DNA from: Abyssisolibacter fermentans | Lineage (GTDB): Bacteria > Bacillota > Clostridia > Tissierellales > MCWD3 | Direction of reading: 5' to 3' | Length of the DNA stretch: 32,430 nt | Assembly: GCF_001559865.1 (NCBI RefSeq) | Contig: NZ_LOHE01000076.1 | Location: forward strand, 1-32,430 | Part shown: positions 32,308-32,430 of the stretch, one piece after another | Layout of the letters: each line of letters starts with the position of its first letter | Numbering within the stretch: the stretch's first letter is position 1 | Made by a program: the position numbers and the translations under genes | The notes under the pieces: generated by a model | The model's database searches: none | Told to the model about the DNA's origin: nothing | The model's input: the letters and a program-made list of their open reading frames with translations, nothing else

Positions 32308-32430
32308 TTTTAACATCCTCCTTATTTAAATTTTTAAATATTTTCCTTGATTCATATTGTTCATATAAATTTATCAAAATTTTTATATGTGTTTATAATT
32401 TCCTAAGAAAATCGAGTAGGAGGTAATTGA

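Noticed and set aside
32405-32430. Plus-strand AGGAGG at the right edge as ribosome site of a new gene
   Set aside because: No start codon or reading frame is visible before the window ends, so it cannot be supported.

Overview
The window is AT-rich DNA with strong AGGAGG ribosome sites, several TTG starts and many intrinsic terminators. It carries T-box, PyrR and cobalamin leader RNAs, short CHR transporter pairs, YhaM and a LexA-type SOS box. Together these point to a low-GC Gram-positive anaerobe of the Clostridia/Tissierellia kind. I cannot name the genus. Most genes lie on the minus strand; only the sodium symporter and the PspC gene are on the plus strand. No rRNA, tRNA, CRISPR array, intact transposase or prophage is visible.

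Layout, left to right. (1) 1-1182: end of a branched-chain amino acid operon, ilvN-ilvC (ilvC cut by the window edge), behind a T-box with a probable Ile specifier and a near-consensus promoter. (2) 1344-2406: a pair of half-size CHR (chromate-transporter family) genes. (3) 2776-3729: the exoribonuclease yhaM. (4) 3865-5522: an NSS-family sodium symporter behind a roughly 275-nt leader with an internal terminator. It is followed by two and a third copies of a 217-bp tandem repeat. (5) 6270-12775: an intracellular-type subtilase, a PspC membrane protein, SOS-controlled dinB, an M32 carboxypeptidase and an MFS exporter. (6) 13078-14556: a uracil permease behind a leader with two PyrR sites. (7) 14714-15887: a second CHR pair. 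(8) 16226-20432: a small Cys protein and a corrinoid ABC importer (btuF-btuC-btuD order) under a cobalamin riboswitch. (9) 20496-24573: a MurNAc recycling cluster, murQ-murP(EIIBC)-PHP-EIIA. (10) 24700-25179: mgtC-like. (11) 25668-32307: an aromatic amino acid operon, aroF-tyrA-aroB-aroA-aroC-aroQ-(repeat)-aroE.

The genes mostly serve amino acid and nucleotide supply, cell-wall sugar recycling and vitamin uptake. Each is tied to an RNA switch for its own product: Ile to T-box, UMP to PyrR, B12 to riboswitch. Several families of short, non-coding, hairpin-forming repeats fill the spaces between operons. They include a MITE-like family with AACCC-N-GATTATTCATA ends (full copies at 11097-11390 and 26490-26723, short hairpins elsewhere) and a dispersed GAGTAAGCGATTCAC family, amplified in tandem at 5566-6075.

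I saw no wholly new protein system. The most unusual signals are regulatory: the uracil-permease leader, which looks able to act on both transcription and translation; the unassigned leader of the sodium symporter; and the mosaic repeats, one of which lies inside the aro operon and contributes to the stop codon of the chorismate mutase gene.
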